From positions 1-15,272 of the forward strand of contig NZ_JAUMUL010000076.1 in NCBI RefSeq assembly GCF_030530635.1: a stretch of DNA of 15,272 nucleotides. The letters are read 5' to 3'. The DNA is from Actinomyces sp. (GTDB taxonomy: Bacteria; Actinomycetota; Actinomycetes; Actinomycetales; Actinomycetaceae). This document shows positions 13,931 through 15,272 of this stretch, in pieces (positions within the stretch are counted from its first letter, which is position 1; the number at the start of each line of letters is the position of its first letter). The notes under the pieces are model-generated. The model was not told the origin of the DNA. It saw nothing but the letters and a program-made list of their open reading frames with translations, and searched no databases. Position numbers and translations under genes: made by a program.

Positions 13931-14812
13931 ATGAATGACGCCGTCCGGGCCGCCTTGGCCGATCATGCCGGTCGCTTCTCCGACAACCGTGCCAACTGGG
14001 ATGACCGTGCGGCCCTTCACGAGGCCAGCGGCTACGGCATTGATGAACTGCTCGCCTCCCCGACCGCCATCACCGCGGAGATCGCCCCGGACCGCGAGCG
14101 CCTGGGCGACCTGAACGGATTGGACGTAGTTCACCTGCAATGCCATCTCGGTCTGGACACGGTGAGCCTGGCCCGTCTGGGCGCCCGCCGGGTGGTGGGG
14201 CTAGACCTGTCGGGGGAATCCCTGTGCCGCGCTAGGTCCATTGCCGAGCGCGCCGGCGTCGACATCGACTTCGTGCAGGCCAATGTCTATGACGCCCGTC
14301 AGGCGCTTACGGGAGACTTCGACCTCGTGTACACCTCTCTGGGGGTGCTGTGCTGGCTGCCCGACGTGGCGGCCTGGGCCCGCGTGGTCGCCTCGCTGCT
14401 GCGGCCCGGGGGCCGCCTGGTGTTGCGCGACGACCACCCTGTGCTGCAGGCGGTGGGGGACGACACCACCCACGGCCTGACGCTTCACGAGCCCTACTTC
14501 CAACGCACTGAACCCATGACTTGGGAGGACGAGGGCTCCTACGTCGCCGCCGCCGATGGGTCGCCCACCATCACCCATACGGTCAGCCACCAGTGGAATC
14601 ACGGCGTAGGCGAGATCCTCACCGCGCTGCTCGAAGCCGGTCTGGTCATCGACGAGGTGACCGAGACCCGTTTCTCCGCCTGGTGCCGCTGGCCCGAGCT
14701 CATGGAACGAGACGTGGAGGGCTACCGCTTCAGCGATCCGGCGCTGCGGGACCGGCTTCCGCTTCAGCTCGCCGTGGTGGCCCACTTGCCGGAACAAACC
14801 GGAGGTCAGTGA
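13931..14812 (+). CDS. Class I SAM-dependent methyltransferase
   Basis: A 293-residue cytoplasmic protein with a Rossmann-type methyltransferase core. Motif I is in VVHLQCHLGLDTVSLARLGA (67-86), the ribose-binding acidic residue is Asp92 in VVGLDLS, motif II-like DIDFVQANVYDA covers 111-122, DFDLVYTSLGVL (129-140) is motif IV, and RPGGRLVLRDDHP (158-170) is the post-motif block. The QCHxGLDT form of motif I belongs to a widespread small-molecule-type methyltransferase group without an agreed substrate. It follows the M50 protease gene; in many actinobacteria such a protease is followed by the tRNA m1A58 methyltransferase TrmI, but this protein lacks TrmI features. The ribosome site is weak (GGGA, nine to ten bases off). 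The C-terminus reaches the AT-richer patch intact. Confidence 0.9.
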   Translation: MNDAVRAALADHAGRFSDNRANWDDRAALHEASGYGIDELLASPTAITAEIAPDRERLGDLNGLDVVHLQCHLGLDTVSLARLGARRVVGLDLSGESLCRARSIAERAGVDIDFVQANVYDARQALTGDFDLVYTSLGVLCWLPDVAAWARVVASLLRPGGRLVLRDDHPVLQAVGDDTTHGLTLHEPYFQRTEPMTWEDEGSYVAAADGSPTITHTVSHQWNHGVGEILTALLEAGLVIDEVTETRFSAWCRWPELMERDVEGYRFSDPALRDRLPLQLAVVAHLPEQTGGQ

Positions 14813-15157
14813 CTCCGGCGCCAGAGCCTCCTGCCAGGCGGTAGTCCCAGTTGCCGTAGCCGGTCGGGGTCAGGTCTGGTGTGAGTGGATCACCACGAAA
14901 GTCTCCAGTGACCTAAGCCACCGTCATATATGCGTATCAGGGACCGTGGTCGTCATCATGCGCCCTCGAGTGATTGGTCTGATTTTGCCGGTCATTCACC
15001 GTTATTACCGCGCGTAAAAGTAGGCAGTATCCTAATATTGACTGAATTGCCGCAATTGCTACTGGAGCCATTATGGGAATGGTATTAGAAAATGCCGCTT
15101 GATCCATAGATGCTATTGATTAGTTGAAGCATATGATGTCCAGTGTGATCACTGTGT
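14813..15157. other. 345-bp AT-richer patch without a confident gene
   Basis: The first 80 bases keep the local GC-rich style; from about 14920 the sequence turns AT-richer, with about 41 percent GC by my count over 15001-15160. I see no tRNA, terminator or transposase fragment. It holds a possible 56-codon minus-strand ORF, a 14-bp perfect inverted repeat CAGTG-TGAT-CACTG at 15141-15154, and nearly identical 10-mers TATGCGTATC (14929-14938) and TATGCGCATC (15157-15166) at its two ends. It directly precedes a truncated exonuclease III gene end, so it looks like foreign or scar DNA. Confidence 0.55.
14937..15107 (-). CDS. Possible 56-residue hydrophobic protein in the AT-rich patch
   Basis: An open frame of 56 codons from the ATG at 15107. 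The product starts MDQAAFSNTI, has a hydrophobic stretch of about 22 residues (10-33) able to span the membrane, and ends in a polar His/Asp-rich tail. Codons are far more AT-rich than in the neighbouring genes. No ribosome site is seen before the ATG and I recognise no family. It could be a small foreign membrane peptide or a chance frame. Confidence 0.2.
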   Translation of the reverse strand: MDQAAFSNTIPIMAPVAIAAIQSILGYCLLLRAVITVNDRQNQTNHSRAHDDDHGP

Positions 15158-15272
15158 ATGCGCATCGACTTCGTCTACGGTTCGGAGACCTTCGCGGCGC
15201 GCGTGCGCGCCGCCACGATCGACCGGGACGAGCGCAAGGGCAAGGGCCCCAGCGATCACGTGCCCGTCGTCG
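15158..15272 (+). pseudogene. Exodeoxyribonuclease III (xth-like), 5'-truncated C-terminal remnant
   Basis: The frame begins MRIDFVYGSETF and runs on through a DRDERKGKG stretch to PSDHVPVVV at the window edge. This is the extreme C-terminus of the exonuclease III / AP endonuclease family: the RIDF strand and the catalytic-type SDH with its His normally lie within the last 40 to 50 residues of a protein of about 260. A TGA at 15146-15148 closes the frame just upstream and no other part of the enzyme is found in the preceding 345 bases in any frame I read. The ATG is therefore an internal Met, and this is a remnant left by insertion or deletion, although the edge hides its final codons. Base composition returns to GC-rich exactly here. 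Confidence 0.75.

Noticed and set aside
14904..15145. Seven-base TCCAGTG copies at 14904 and 15139 as target-site duplication
   Set aside because: Too short to mean anything and not at consistent element ends; the 10-mers at 14929 and 15157 are a slightly better, still weak, candidate.
1..15272. CRISPR array, tRNA, rRNA, intact insertion sequence or phage genes
   Set aside because: No regularly spaced repeats, cloverleaf-like segment, transposase motif or phage structural gene was seen on reading both strands.

Overview
The window is GC-rich, densely packed DNA with GTG starts, several possible leaderless starts and 4-nt start/stop overlaps. Protein character (M3 peptidase end, CBS-bearing site-2 protease, RecB-like Fe-S nuclease) and the DtxR/IdeR-type operator suggest an actinobacterium. 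Actinomycetaceae (Actinomyces or a relative) is my best guess; this is inference and I ran no database search.

Layout. 2-439 is the 3' end of an M3-family metallopeptidase gene, followed by a small protein with an extremely acidic tail (494-814). From 5109 down to 802 on the minus strand lies a tight five-gene operon: a four-helix Cys-rich DUF4418 protein, a membrane-anchored DUF6273 ectodomain protein, two FtsX-type ABC permeases and a MacB/LolD-type ATPase. Its promoter (TTGACG, 17 bp, TAATCT) holds a DtxR/IdeR-like iron box (5157-5175, 14 of 19 matches to the consensus I know) between the -35 and -10 hexamers. I read this as an iron-repressed envelope system distantly like the ABC part of the bacterial Fet/P19 iron loci. 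It is the best candidate here for an undescribed system.

Next are an aldo/keto reductase whose usual catalytic His is Gln (5210-6187), a 16-bp terminator-like hairpin, and a sulfur-uptake pair on the minus strand: TusA-like (6290-6511) and YeeE/YedE thiosulfate transporter (6566-7684). Upstream of yeeE is a 27-codon leader ORF with three consecutive Cys codons (7934-8017). Its 3' end can form a 15-bp helix with RNA about 95 nt downstream. This looks like a cysteine-responsive ribosome-mediated attenuator controlling sulfur import. A RecB-like Fe-S nuclease gene (8152-9165) closes this block.

On the plus strand, 9280-12719 is a ribose/galactose-type sugar ABC importer (two-domain ATPase, permease, lipoprotein binding protein). 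The permease reading frame is cut by a TAA at codon 198, where the family normally has Tyr. An M50 site-2 protease with a C-terminal CBS-like region (12770-13885) and a class I SAM methyltransferase (13931-14812) follow.

The right edge (14813-15157) is an AT-richer patch without a confident gene. It ends in a 5'-truncated remnant of exodeoxyribonuclease III (15158-15272), suggesting an old insertion or deletion scar.
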